DNA from: Mycolicibacterium rhodesiae JS60 | Lineage (GTDB): Bacteria > Actinomycetota > Actinomycetes > Mycobacteriales > Mycobacteriaceae | Direction: 5' to 3' | Assembly: GCA_000230935.2 (NCBI GenBank) | Contig: AGIQ01000003.1 | Span: 248,001-312,000, forward strand | DNA length: 64,000 bases | Shown here: in pieces, positions 42,681 to 51,225 of the stretch | Layout of the letters: each line of letters starts with the position of its first letter | Position numbering within the stretch: the stretch's first letter is position 1 | The notes under the pieces: model-generated | Database searches by the model: none | What the model was told of the DNA's origin: nothing | Seen by the model: only the letters and a program-made list of their open reading frames with translations | Translations under genes and position numbers: made by a program

Positions 42681-44218
42681 CGGGCCGCTCCCCGCTCGTC
42701 GAGGGCGGCGGCGAGCTCCGCACGATCGTCGAACGGACGGGTCTGCCCGCCGGCGGTCTGTCCCGTCTCGTGGCCCTTGCCCGCAATCACCACGACGTCC
42801 CCGGCGCGGGCCCAGGCCACGGCGTACCGGATCGCCGCGCGCCGGTCGGAGATCTCTATGACTTCAGCGCCGTCGGCACCTCCGGCGCCGGCCACGATGG
42901 CGGCCCGGATGCTCGCCGGGGCTTCGTTTCGGGGGTTGTCGTCGGTGACGACGACGAGGTCGGCGAGCTCAGCGGCGATGCGGCCCATGGGTTCTCGCTT
43001 CCCGGGGTCGCGGTCACCACCCGCACCGAACACCACCGCGAGCCGGCCGTGGGCTGGCTTGAGGGTCTCCAGCACCGCCTGCAGCGCACCGGGCTTGTGC
43101 GCGTAGTCGACGACGGCGAGGAAGTCCTGGCCTCGTTCGACGGGTTCCAGCCGGCCCGGCACCGACGCGTCGCGCAGGCCGGGCGCGGCCTGTTCGGGTG
43201 ACACCCCGACCGCGTCGAGCATGGCCAGCGCCAGCAGCGCGTTGGCGATGTTGTAGCGGCCGGGCAGCCGGATCCGCAGCCGGTGGTGCACACCGGCGGG
43301 GTCGACCGCGGTGAACTCCTGCGCACCGCCGTCGAGCACCACGACGTCCTCGGCCCGCCAGTTCGCGGGGTGGCCGGCGGCGGACACCGTGACCGCATCG
43401 GTGGCGCGCCGGGCCATGTCGCGGCCTGCGTCGTCGTCGACACAGATCACCGAGACGGCGGCGTGCGCGGGCGAGGCCGGGTCGAACAGCCGGGCCTTGG
43501 CATCGAAGTAGGCCGCCATCGTGGGGTGGAAGTCGAGGTGGTCGCGGGACAGGTTGGTGAAGCCGCCCGCGGCGAACCGGATGCCGTCGGTGCGGCCGAG
43601 TTCGAGGGCGTGGCTGGAGACCTCCATGACGGCGGTGTCGACGCCGCGCTCGGCCATCACAGCCAGCAACGCCTGCAGTGCCGGGGCTTCCGGAGTGGTC
43701 AGCGCGCTCGGCACGGCGGCCCCGGCGATCCGGACGCCGACCGTGCCGATCAGGCCGGGAGTGCGGTCGGCCGAGGTCAGGCCGGCCTCGATCAGGTGGG
43801 TCGTGGTGGTCTTGCCGGACGTGCCGGTGACGCCGAGGACCACGACACGGTCCGAGGGGTGTCCGTAGACCGCTGCGGCGAGTTCACCGAGCACCGCGCG
43901 CGGGGCCGGATGCACCAGGATCGGGACGGGCGCGGATTCGCCAAGCGTGCGGTGAATGACCGCCAGCCCTTCGGCGTCGGTGAGCACCGCGACGGCGCCG
44001 TTCTCGATCGCGTCGCGTGCGTAGTTGGCGCCGTGCGACGACGAGCCGGGCAGCGCGGCGAACAGGTCACCGGCCAGTGCGTCCTGGCCGCGCAGGGTGA
44101 CGCCGGTGACGCGGACCTCGGGCGCGACACCGCCGACGGCGGGTACCGCGCCGACCCGGGCGGCCAGCGTCGGCAGGCTCAGCGCCGGGGTGGTGCGGGG
44201 CCGCAGGGCATTGGTCAT
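42677..44218 (-). CDS. murE: UDP-N-acetylmuramoyl-tripeptide synthetase MurE
   Basis: 513 aa. ATP loop 'GVTGTSGKTTTTHLIEAGL', 'MEVSSHALELGRTDGIRF' and 'NLSRDHLDFHPTMAAYF' are Mur ligase blocks. 'VVTDDNPRNEAPASIRA' holds the DNPR motif that selects meso-diaminopimelate, as expected in mycobacteria. It adds the third residue of the stem peptide. Only 37 bases separate it from pbpB, whereas M. tuberculosis carries several extra genes there. Confidence 0.97.
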   Translation of the reverse strand: MTNALRPRTTPALSLPTLAARVGAVPAVGGVAPEVRVTGVTLRGQDALAGDLFAALPGSSSHGANYARDAIENGAVAVLTDAEGLAVIHRTLGESAPVPILVHPAPRAVLGELAAAVYGHPSDRVVVLGVTGTSGKTTTTHLIEAGLTSADRTPGLIGTVGVRIAGAAVPSALTTPEAPALQALLAVMAERGVDTAVMEVSSHALELGRTDGIRFAAGGFTNLSRDHLDFHPTMAAYFDAKARLFDPASPAHAAVSVICVDDDAGRDMARRATDAVTVSAAGHPANWRAEDVVVLDGGAQEFTAVDPAGVHHRLRIRLPGRYNIANALLALAMLDAVGVSPEQAAPGLRDASVPGRLEPVERGQDFLAVVDYAHKPGALQAVLETLKPAHGRLAVVFGAGGDRDPGKREPMGRIAAELADLVVVTDDNPRNEAPASIRAAIVAGAGGADGAEVIEISDRRAAIRYAVAWARAGDVVVIAGKGHETGQTAGGQTRPFDDRAELAAALDERGAAR

Positions 44219-44255
44219 CGGGTGCTCACCCTACCCAGCAACCGGGCTTGGCCGG

Positions 44256-46205
44256 CTACGTGGCCTGCAGGATCAGCGGCGCGCCGGGGTCGGCCGAGAG
44301 CGGGACGTTCTGCCGCTGCAGCAGCCAGGCGGCGATGTTGTGGAACAGCGGCGCGGCCGACGAGCCGGGCGTGCCGTCGGCGGCGCGGTGCGGGGCGTCC
44401 ATCATGATGCCGATGACGTAGCGCGGGTCGTCGGCGGGCGCCATCCCGGCGAAGGTGATCCAGTAGACATCGCTGTAGTAGCAGCCGCAGGCCGGGTTGA
44501 TCTGCTGGGCGGTGCCGGTCTTGCCGGCGATCTGATAGCCGTCGACGGCCGCCGCCGGGCCGGTGCCCTGCTGGTATCCCATCGGGTCGCGCTGCACGAC
44601 GGCACGGAACATGTTGCGCACCGTGCGGGCCGTCTCGGGCGTGACCACCTGGATGCCGGGCGGCCGCGCCTCCTCGGTGCGGGTGCCGTCGGCGGCGATC
44701 GTGGCCTTGACGATCCGCGGCGGGATGCGCACCCCGTCGTTGGCGATCGTCTGATAGATCCCGGCCATCTGCAGCAGGGTCATCGAAAGACCCTGCCCGA
44801 TCGGCAGGTTGGAGAACGTGCTGCCCGACCACTGGTCGATCGGCGGTACCAGGCCGGAACTCTCGCCGGGCAGCCCGACTCCTGTGCGCTGGCCGAGACC
44901 GAACTTGCCGAGCATGTCGTAATAGCGCTCGGGCCCGATGCGCTGAGCCAGCATCAGGGTGCCGACGTTGGACGACTTCCCGAAGACGCCGGTGGTGGTG
45001 TACGGCATCACACCGTGGTTCCACGCGTCGTTGACAGTGACGCCGCCCATGTTGATCGAGCCGGGAACCTGCAGCACCTCGTCGGGGTTAGACAGCCCGT
45101 ACTCGATCACCGACGAGGCGGTGATGATCTTGTTCACCGACCCGGGCTCATACGGCGAGGTGACCGGGAGATTGCCCATCTGCTTGTCCTGCTGGCGCCC
45201 GATGTCCTGGCTTGGGTCGAACGTGTTGTCGTTCGACATGGCAAGCACTTCACCGGTTTTCGCGTCCAACACCACGGCAGAGACGTTCTTGGCGCCGGAG
45301 GCGTCCTTGGCCAGTTGCACCTGCTGCTGCACGTAGTACTGGATGTCGTCGTCGATGGTCAGCTGAACGGTGGAGCCGTTGACCGCGTCGTGCTTGTTGC
45401 GGTAGCTGCCGGGGATGACCACGCCGTCGGAGCCGCGGTCGTAGGTGATCGAGCCGTCGGTGCCCGACAGCTTGCCGTCCATCGAGTCCTCGAGGCCGAG
45501 CAGACCGTGACCGTCCCAGTCGATGCCGCCGACGATATTGGCCGCCAGCGCACCGCCCGGGTACTGGCGCAGATCCTGGCGTTCGGCGCCGATCTCCGGG
45601 AATTTCTTGGTGATCGCGTCGGCGATCGCCGGGTCGACGGCACGGGCGAGATAGACGAAGGTCTCGTTGCTGCGCAGTTTCTTCAGCAGGGTGGCCGCAT
45701 CGGGCTTGTTGCCCAGCTTGCCCGCCACCTCGGTGGCGATCTGAGTGAGCCGCTTGTCGGGATCCGGTGCGGCAGGCGACTTCTCCTTGGCCTCGGCCAA
45801 CTGCTTGCGGATCTTGGTCGGCTGGAAGGTCAGCGCCCTGGCCTCGATGGTGAACGCGAGCTTGTCGAAGTTTCGGTCGACGATGCTGCCGCGGACCGCC
45901 TTCTCCACATCGGTCACCTTGAGCTGGCCGGCGGCCTGGGCCCGCAGACCCGCGGCCTGCGGCACCTGGAGGTTGAACAGCTGGACGGCGGCGACCCCGA
46001 GCGCAAGAAAGATGACGATATTGCCCGCGCGGTGGCGAAACATGAATGACGCTGTCCGGCCGCCACTTTCGATCAGCTGACGGGTACGACGCGCCTTGGC
46101 GGACCGGCCCGGCCCCGGCTCCGGTTGGGTCGTGACGACCCGGGTGCGCCGCCGGGCCGCCTTGGCGGGTCCGGCGGCCTTGTCGGACGTGGTCCGACGA
46201 CTCAC
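44256..46205 (-). CDS. pbpB: Penicillin-binding protein PbpB (FtsI/PBP3)
   Basis: 649 aa. A basic cytoplasmic N-terminus, one membrane segment at about 62-80, a dimerisation domain from about 95, and the transpeptidase with SVNK (S356-K359), SSN (411-413) and KTG (562-564). It cross-links septal peptidoglycan with FtsW. The start overlaps the stop of the FtsL-like gene by four bases. No PASTA repeats are present. Confidence 0.97.
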   Translation of the reverse strand: MSRRTTSDKAAGPAKAARRRTRVVTTQPEPGPGRSAKARRTRQLIESGGRTASFMFRHRAGNIVIFLALGVAAVQLFNLQVPQAAGLRAQAAGQLKVTDVEKAVRGSIVDRNFDKLAFTIEARALTFQPTKIRKQLAEAKEKSPAAPDPDKRLTQIATEVAGKLGNKPDAATLLKKLRSNETFVYLARAVDPAIADAITKKFPEIGAERQDLRQYPGGALAANIVGGIDWDGHGLLGLEDSMDGKLSGTDGSITYDRGSDGVVIPGSYRNKHDAVNGSTVQLTIDDDIQYYVQQQVQLAKDASGAKNVSAVVLDAKTGEVLAMSNDNTFDPSQDIGRQQDKQMGNLPVTSPYEPGSVNKIITASSVIEYGLSNPDEVLQVPGSINMGGVTVNDAWNHGVMPYTTTGVFGKSSNVGTLMLAQRIGPERYYDMLGKFGLGQRTGVGLPGESSGLVPPIDQWSGSTFSNLPIGQGLSMTLLQMAGIYQTIANDGVRIPPRIVKATIAADGTRTEEARPPGIQVVTPETARTVRNMFRAVVQRDPMGYQQGTGPAAAVDGYQIAGKTGTAQQINPACGCYYSDVYWITFAGMAPADDPRYVIGIMMDAPHRAADGTPGSSAAPLFHNIAAWLLQRQNVPLSADPGAPLILQAT

Positions 46206-47305
46206 TGACCCGCTCCGGCGGGCGCGACGGGCGCGACCGGCACGGCGGGAGCGACGTCAGGCGTCAGCGCCTGCGGGGCGGCGTCGACGGGGGCCGGCAG
46301 TGCTGCCGGGGCCTGGGCCGGCTGCGCCAGCACACCGGGTTGCGGTGCGAGCACCGGCGGGAGCACGACGCCGGGGACGGGCACTGTCGCTGGCTGGGGC
46401 AGCGTGCCGGGCGCAAGGACAGTTCCGGGCGGGAGCGTCGCGGCGCCGGGTGGCAAAGTCACTGCACCATTGAACGGCAGCGCGCCGAGCGGAGTCGTCG
46501 CGACACGCACGGGAACCTCGGGTGAACTTCCCGGCTTCGGCGCGACCGCGGCGGGCGGCGCGGGTGGGGCCGGCGATTGCGGCACGGCGTCTGGCAGTTT
46601 GTTGTTCAGCGGCGGCGGCGGGGCACCCTCGGCGGGCTTGGGCTTGCCGACGACGGTCCAGTTGCCCGTCGGGTCCTGCACCAGATGTGCAGTGTCCTTC
46701 GACGGGATCATGCCCAAGTTGCGCGCCGACTCGGCCAGCGCGGGCGCGGACTCGGCCTCGAGCACGTCACGTTCGAGCGCTTCCTTCTGCTGCGAGAGCG
46801 CTTCATTGGTGGACCGGGCATTGCCCAGCTGATAGGACCGCTGCGCGGCATCGGTGGACAGCCACAGCGTGACGGCCAACCCGACACCGAGCGCCCCGAT
46901 GACCAGGACCACGAACGGGACCTTGGCCATCAGGGTCTGCGGGCGCAGGTCGATGCCGGCCAGCCGGGCGATCAGCCGCTCGCGTAATGGCGGCCGAACA
47001 ACCTTGGGGGCCTTGGCCTTACGGGCCTTTGCCCGGGCTTTGGCCTGGCTGACGTTCTTGGCCCGCGCGGGGCGTTCGGCCGGCCGGGCGACGGGCGCGG
47101 TCTGCGGGCCCTGCCGCAGTGCGCGCGGCTCGTGCGGCCGGCGAGCCGACGCGCGTCCGGGTCGCGCCGGATTCTCGGCACCGCGCCGACGGGCCGTGGC
47201 CGTGCCGGTCTTCGACTTCTTGGCAGCCTTCTTCGGATCTTCCCTCTTGGCCCGCTTGACTTCTGCGCGATCTCCCGGACCCGCTGGCTTGCGCCCGACC
47301 TTCAT
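46202..47305 (-). CDS. FtsL-like divisome protein with Pro-rich C-terminus
   Basis: 367 aa. Residues 1-105 are basic and low-complexity (Lys, Arg, Ala). One membrane segment follows at about 125-150 ('VPFVVLVIGALGVGLAVTLWL'-type, split by charged ends), then a short coiled coil ('ARSTNEALSQQKEALERDVLE') and 'NLGMIPSKDTAHLV', then about 150 residues of Pro/Ala/Val-rich sequence outside the membrane. This is the architecture of the mycobacterial protein between rsmH and pbpB (Rv2164c), which takes the FtsL place. It overlaps rsmH by one base and pbpB by four. Confidence 0.85.
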   Translation of the reverse strand: MKVGRKPAGPGDRAEVKRAKREDPKKAAKKSKTGTATARRRGAENPARPGRASARRPHEPRALRQGPQTAPVARPAERPARAKNVSQAKARAKARKAKAPKVVRPPLRERLIARLAGIDLRPQTLMAKVPFVVLVIGALGVGLAVTLWLSTDAAQRSYQLGNARSTNEALSQQKEALERDVLEAESAPALAESARNLGMIPSKDTAHLVQDPTGNWTVVGKPKPAEGAPPPPLNNKLPDAVPQSPAPPAPPAAVAPKPGSSPEVPVRVATTPLGALPFNGAVTLPPGAATLPPGTVLAPGTLPQPATVPVPGVVLPPVLAPQPGVLAQPAQAPAALPAPVDAAPQALTPDVAPAVPVAPVAPAGAGQ

Positions 47306-48465
47306 CAGCCCTTCCCTCCCCGTCGAGGATTGCCCGGCGTCACGCGTTGCAGTGCCCGCAGCCGGACCGGCGCACTACGTGGATTACGTTCGATTTCGGC
47401 GGCATCAGCACGCTCGGCACCGCGGGTGATCGCGCTGAATTCTGGTTCGTAGCCGGGCAGTTCGACGGGCAGGCCCGCCGGCGACCGGGAGGCCGTCGCC
47501 GCGGCGAACGTGGCCTTGACGATCCGGTCCTCCAGCGACTGATACGACATCACCACGATGCGACCCCCCTCCCGCAGCGCGGCCAGCGCCGCGGGCAGAG
47601 CCGCCGACAGCGAGTCCAGCTCGGCATTGACCGCGATCCGCAGCGCCTGGAACGTCCGCTTGGCCGGGTGACCGCCGGTGCGCCGGGCCGGTGCCGGGAT
47701 GCCGGCGTAGACGATCTCGACGAGCTCGCCGGTGGTCGACAGCGGCGCCTGCTGGCGGCGCTCGACGATCAGCCCCGCGATCCGGTGGGCGAATTTCTCC
47801 TCGCCGAAGCGGCGCAGGATGTCGGTGAGCTCTTTGCGGCCGTAGGTGTTGAGGATGTCGGCGGCGGTCAGCGGGGCGTCGGTGTCCATCCGCATGTCCA
47901 GCGGAGCGTCCTTGGAATAGGAGAACCCGCGCTCGACCTGATCGAGTTGCATCGAGGAAACACCGAGATCCAGCAGCACGCCATCGACGGAATCCGAAGG
48001 CGTGCAACCAGCTTCGGCCAGCGCGTCGGCGATGCCGTCATACCGCGTATGAACCAGGGTGACCCGGTCTGCGAACGGAGCCAGCCGGGCACCGGCGATC
48101 GCCAGCGCACCGGGGTCACGATCGAGGCCGATCAGGCGCAGTTCGGGGAACTGGGCCAGGAAGCGCTCGGCGTGCCCGCCGGCACCCAGGGTGCCGTCGA
48201 CGAGGACGGCTCCCGGTCGGGCCAGCGCGGGGGCCAGCAGCTCGACGCAGCGCTCCAGCAAAACGGGGACGTGCCCGTGGTCGGATTCGTCAACCACGAC
48301 GGGACCTCCGATTGGGACACGGTGCGCCCCTGGACCGAGGTCCCTGTCCGAGATCGCGAACCTGGCGTTGGGGAAGTACGTCAGGGTCGGTTCGGGCAGA
48401 GACCACGATGCAGGGACCACCTCCGGCTGGGTGGCCAGCTCAGATGATGTCGCTGAGGGCTTCAT
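47305..48465 (-). CDS. rsmH: 16S rRNA m4C1402 methyltransferase RsmH (MraW)
   Basis: 386 aa. 'GHVPVLLERCVELLAPAL' leads into the SAM motif 'LVDGTLGAGGHAERFL', and 'LLDLGVSSMQLDQVERGFSY' and 'RTFQALRIAVNAELDSL' are family signatures. An actinobacterial N-terminal extension of about 60 aa ('WSLPEPTLTYFPNARFAISD') precedes the domain. It methylates C1402 in the ribosomal decoding centre. It overlaps the mraZ 3' end by 26 bases. Confidence 0.96.
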   Translation of the reverse strand: MKPSATSSELATQPEVVPASWSLPEPTLTYFPNARFAISDRDLGPGAHRVPIGGPVVVDESDHGHVPVLLERCVELLAPALARPGAVLVDGTLGAGGHAERFLAQFPELRLIGLDRDPGALAIAGARLAPFADRVTLVHTRYDGIADALAEAGCTPSDSVDGVLLDLGVSSMQLDQVERGFSYSKDAPLDMRMDTDAPLTAADILNTYGRKELTDILRRFGEEKFAHRIAGLIVERRQQAPLSTTGELVEIVYAGIPAPARRTGGHPAKRTFQALRIAVNAELDSLSAALPAALAALREGGRIVVMSYQSLEDRIVKATFAAATASRSPAGLPVELPGYEPEFSAITRGAERADAAEIERNPRSAPVRLRALQRVTPGNPRRGGKG

Positions 48466-48871
48466 CGCTGGCCGCGGAGAAGTTCTCTTCGTGGGCTTCT
48501 TGGTATTCCTGCCAGGCCTGGGCGTCCCAGATCTCGAGGAAGTCGACGGCGCCGATCACCACACAGTCCTTGGACAGGTTGGCGTAGCGCCGATGGTCCG
48601 AGGACAGCGTGATCCGGCCCTGGGAGTCGGGGTGCTGCTCATCGGTGCCGGCCGCCAGGTTGCGCAGGAACGCACGCGCCTCCGGATTGCTGCGCGAGGT
48701 CTGCGTAGCCCGCCGGGCCAGCTGTTCGAACTCCGCGCGCGGGTAGACGGCGAGGCTGTGATCTTGGCTCTTGGTGACCATCAACCCTCCTGCCAGCGCG
48801 TCGCGGAACTTGGCGGGCAGTGTCAGCCGCCCCTTGTCGTCGAGCTTGGGCGTGTAGGTGCCGAGAAACAT
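48440..48871 (-). CDS. mraZ: Transcriptional regulator MraZ
   Basis: 143 aa, starting 'MFLGTYTPKLDDKGRLTLP'; an ATG three codons earlier is less likely. Two AbrB-like half domains carry the repeats 'DDKGRLTLPAKFRD' (about 10-23) and 'DSQGRITLSSDHRRYA' (about 81-96). MraZ forms rings that bind TGGNG-type repeats upstream of its own gene and tune dcw expression. Four such repeats lie 51-88 bases upstream of this start. Confidence 0.97.
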   Translation of the reverse strand: MFLGTYTPKLDDKGRLTLPAKFRDALAGGLMVTKSQDHSLAVYPRAEFEQLARRATQTSRSNPEARAFLRNLAAGTDEQHPDSQGRITLSSDHRRYANLSKDCVVIGAVDFLEIWDAQAWQEYQEAHEENFSAASDEALSDII

Positions 48872-48921
48872 GCTGCGCACATCCCTTCACACCTACCGCC
48901 CCGGAGCCGTCGCTCCGTTGA

Positions 48922-48959
48922 CCGCCACAATACCCCACAATCCCCCACTTTGCTCCACA
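48922..48959 (-). promoter_or_regulatory. Four MraZ boxes upstream of mraZ
   Basis: On the minus strand the repeats GTGGAGCAAA, GTGGGGGATT, GTGGGGTATT and GTGGCGG follow one another with an exact 10-base period. This matches the TGGNG-N5 direct repeats known as MraZ sites. A 6-bp hairpin (CGGAGC/GCTCCG, 48902-48917) lies between the boxes and the mraZ start. Confidence 0.75.
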
Positions 48960-49095
48960 TAATGGGCCATTTTCCGACAGCATCCACCACTCTCTGCCAC
49001 CCAAACCCGTTCCGGCCCCACACCGGCACCACAGTGAGCATCAAACGTCCAGGTCAAACCCAGGTGGGGCGTTGTGGGGGGACTACCGAGACAAC

Positions 49096-49126
49096 GAAAA
49101 ACGGGGCAGCCGAACGGCTACCCCGT
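49096..49126 (-). terminator. Intrinsic terminator after the DUF3040 gene
   Basis: Read on the minus strand: ACGGGG, one mismatch, AGCCG, TT loop, CGGCT, CCCCGT, then a run of T. The stem spans 49101-49126 and the U-tract 49096-49101. It is a classical rho-independent terminator and separates the DUF3040 gene from the dcw promoter. Confidence 0.85.
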
Positions 49127-49143
49127 GTGCGAGAACCTGCAGC

Positions 49144-49551
49144 TCACTCGTCGAAACGACGCCGGAAGCGATCCTCCATGCGGCTGGTGAACGATCCGCC
49201 GCCGCCCTTGGCCCTGCGCTGACGCGGCCCGGACGACGAAGACGGGCCGGACCTGTCTCGCCCGCCGGCGACGCGCGGGCCGGTGATCGCGAACACAACA
49301 CCGCCGAACATGACGATGAAGCCGATGACCGACAGGATCGGGAAGCTGCCGATCATGGTGGCTTTGAACGCGACTCCGGCGACCAGCATCGCCAGGCCGA
49401 TCACGAACAGACCGGCGCCCTGCAGCCGCCTCCGCGTGGAGGGAGCCCGCAAGGTTCCACCCCGTACGCTCGAGGCGAACTTGGGGTCCTCGGCGTAGAG
49501 AGCGCTCTCGATCTGATCGAGCATGCGCTGCTCATGATCGGAGAGTGGCAT
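49144..49551 (-). CDS. DUF3040 family membrane protein
   Basis: 134 aa from the ATG at 'MPLSDHEQRMLDQIE', the hallmark start of DUF3040. Two membrane segments lie at about 45-62 and 69-87, and the tail is rich in Arg, Gly and Ser. It occurs beside mraZ in mycobacteria and may be involved in envelope or division functions; no activity is known. It ends 18 bases before a strong terminator. Confidence 0.9.
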   Translation of the reverse strand: MPLSDHEQRMLDQIESALYAEDPKFASSVRGGTLRAPSTRRRLQGAGLFVIGLAMLVAGVAFKATMIGSFPILSVIGFIVMFGGVVFAITGPRVAGGRDRSGPSSSSGPRQRRAKGGGGSFTSRMEDRFRRRFDE

Positions 49552-49789
49552 TCGTCCCTCCTTGCCGACACAGCCGGTCACGATTCCGATAAAACTTGGG
49601 TGCCCAGCGATTACCCGGGCAACTAACCAAATGATACGAGCTGAAGGTGCGCCGTACCACCTAGTTGGTCCACCTGATTGTAGCTGTGTCCAGGGGTTGT
49701 TCTGTTCCCGCCATCACCGCGTCAGAGGCCCGTCATCACCTCACCGGTGAATGCCGGGCCCGGACTGCACCGATAATGGCCCTACACCC

Positions 49790-50425
49790 ATGACCGATCA
49801 GCAGACTCCGAAGGGCACCGAGGCGTTGGCGACTTTCCTCATCGATCTGTCGCCGAACGATATGGCGCAGCGCCTCCATGACGCCCTGACCGTGTACGTC
49901 GACGCCATGCGCTACCCCAGAGGCACCGAGGGCCAGCGGGCGGCGATGTGGCTCGAGCACACCCGCCGCCACGGCTGGAAGGCCGTCGCCGCCATTGAAG
50001 TCGACGCGACCGACGCTTTCGGCCCCAGCGCGGAGCAACTGTCCGCCGCCCCCCTGCTCGGCATCGCCTACGGCTACTGCGGCGCCCCGGACCAGTGGTG
50101 GCAGCAGCAGGTGGTGGCCGGCTTGCACCGGATCGGTATGCCCGCCGACGACGTCGGCCGGCTGATGGGCGACTACTTCGAACTCACCGAACTGCACATC
50201 CACCCGAGCGCGCAGGGCCGCGGCCTCGGCGAGGCACTGGCCCGGCGGCTGCTGACCGGCCGCAGCGAAACGAACGTGTTGCTGTCCACCCCGGAGATCA
50301 TCGGCGAGGCCAACCGCGCCTGGCGGCTGTACCGGCGGCTGGGCTTCACCGACGTCATCCGCGGCTACCACTTCGCCGGCGATCCGCGCGCGTTCGCCAT
50401 TCTGGGCCGCAGCCTCCCGCTTTAA
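49790..50425 (+). CDS. GNAT family N-acetyltransferase (Rv2170-like)
   Basis: 211 aa from the ATG 'MTDQQTPKGTE'. The acetyl-CoA motif is 'ELHIHPSAQGRGLGEALARR' (R/Q-x-x-G-x-G/A type), and 'WRLYRRLGFTDVIRGYHF' is the C-terminal GNAT strand and helix. The M. tuberculosis counterpart in this position acetylates lysine residues and isoniazid. It is divergent from the DUF3040 gene with 238 bases between; nothing else is visible in that gap. Confidence 0.9.
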   Translation: MTDQQTPKGTEALATFLIDLSPNDMAQRLHDALTVYVDAMRYPRGTEGQRAAMWLEHTRRHGWKAVAAIEVDATDAFGPSAEQLSAAPLLGIAYGYCGAPDQWWQQQVVAGLHRIGMPADDVGRLMGDYFELTELHIHPSAQGRGLGEALARRLLTGRSETNVLLSTPEIIGEANRAWRLYRRLGFTDVIRGYHFAGDPRAFAILGRSLPL

Positions 50426-50448
50426 CGCGAATCTGGCACGATACCCAC

Positions 50449-51147
50449 GTGCGCGACCGATCCCGCCGCCTGCGCCTGCGCGCCATGGCGTTGCTGCTGC
50501 TCCTCGTGGCGCCACTGGCCGTCGGCTGCGTGCGCGTGCACGCCTCGATCACGGTGTCGCCCGACGACCAGGTCTCCGGCCAGATCCTCGCTGCGGCAAA
50601 GCCGCGCGATTCCAGCGATCAGGGGCCGCAGTTCGACCTCAATGTGCCCTTCAGCGAAAAGATCTCGGTGTCGAAGTACGACACGGACGACTACGTCGGC
50701 TCCCAGGCGGTGTTCTCGAACCTCAGCTTCGCCGAGGTGCCGCAGCTGGCCAACCTCAACCGCGAGGCGGCCGGAGTGGACATCTCGTTGCGGCGGGCGG
50801 GCAACCTGGTGATCCTCGAAGGCCGGGTCGACCTGACCGGCGTCACTGACCCCGACGCCGACGTGCAGCTGACGGTCTCCTTCCCCGGTGAGGTGACCTC
50901 CACCAACGGCGACCGGATCGACACCGACGTCGTCGAATGGACATTGAAGCCGGGTGTCGTCTCGACGATGAGCGCCCAGGCCCGCTACACCGACCCCAGC
51001 ACCCGCTCGTTCACCGGCGCGGCCCTGTGGCTGTGTTTCGGCGCTCTGGTGGTCTGCGGTGTGATCGGGTCGCTGGCGTGGGTCAGCCGCGACCGCTCGC
51101 CCCGGTTCGCCAGCACCGATCAGCCTGACGAGTTGAGCGGTCGATAG
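50449..51147 (+). CDS. lppM: Lipoprotein LppM
   Basis: 232 aa from GTG. A signal peptide with the lipobox 'LAVGC' gives the lipid-anchored Cys near residue 26. The mature part is beta-rich ('FDLNVPFSEKISVSKYDTDDYVG', shortened here to its core) and ends with a membrane segment ('ALWLCFGALVVCGVIGSLAW') plus a short tail. LppM of M. tuberculosis is reported to bind phosphatidylinositol mannosides and affect phagosome maturation. It follows the GNAT gene by 23 bases. Confidence 0.9.
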   Translation: MRDRSRRLRLRAMALLLLLVAPLAVGCVRVHASITVSPDDQVSGQILAAAKPRDSSDQGPQFDLNVPFSEKISVSKYDTDDYVGSQAVFSNLSFAEVPQLANLNREAAGVDISLRRAGNLVILEGRVDLTGVTDPDADVQLTVSFPGEVTSTNGDRIDTDVVEWTLKPGVVSTMSAQARYTDPSTRSFTGAALWLCFGALVVCGVIGSLAWVSRDRSPRFASTDQPDELSGR

Positions 51148-51210
51148 GCCTTCATACGACCGGGGCTCCCCCGACGCCTTACTCTGATTGCGCACCCACC
51201 CTCATACACA

Positions 51211-51218
51211 GAAAGGGG
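51211..51218 (+). promoter_or_regulatory. Ribosome binding site that fixes a CTG start for idsA2
   Basis: GAAAGGGG ends seven bases before CTG at 51226. No ATG, GTG or TTG occurs in frame between this site and 51430, although coding similarity runs through that stretch. Confidence 0.6.
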
Positions 51219-51225
51219 CGCCGCG

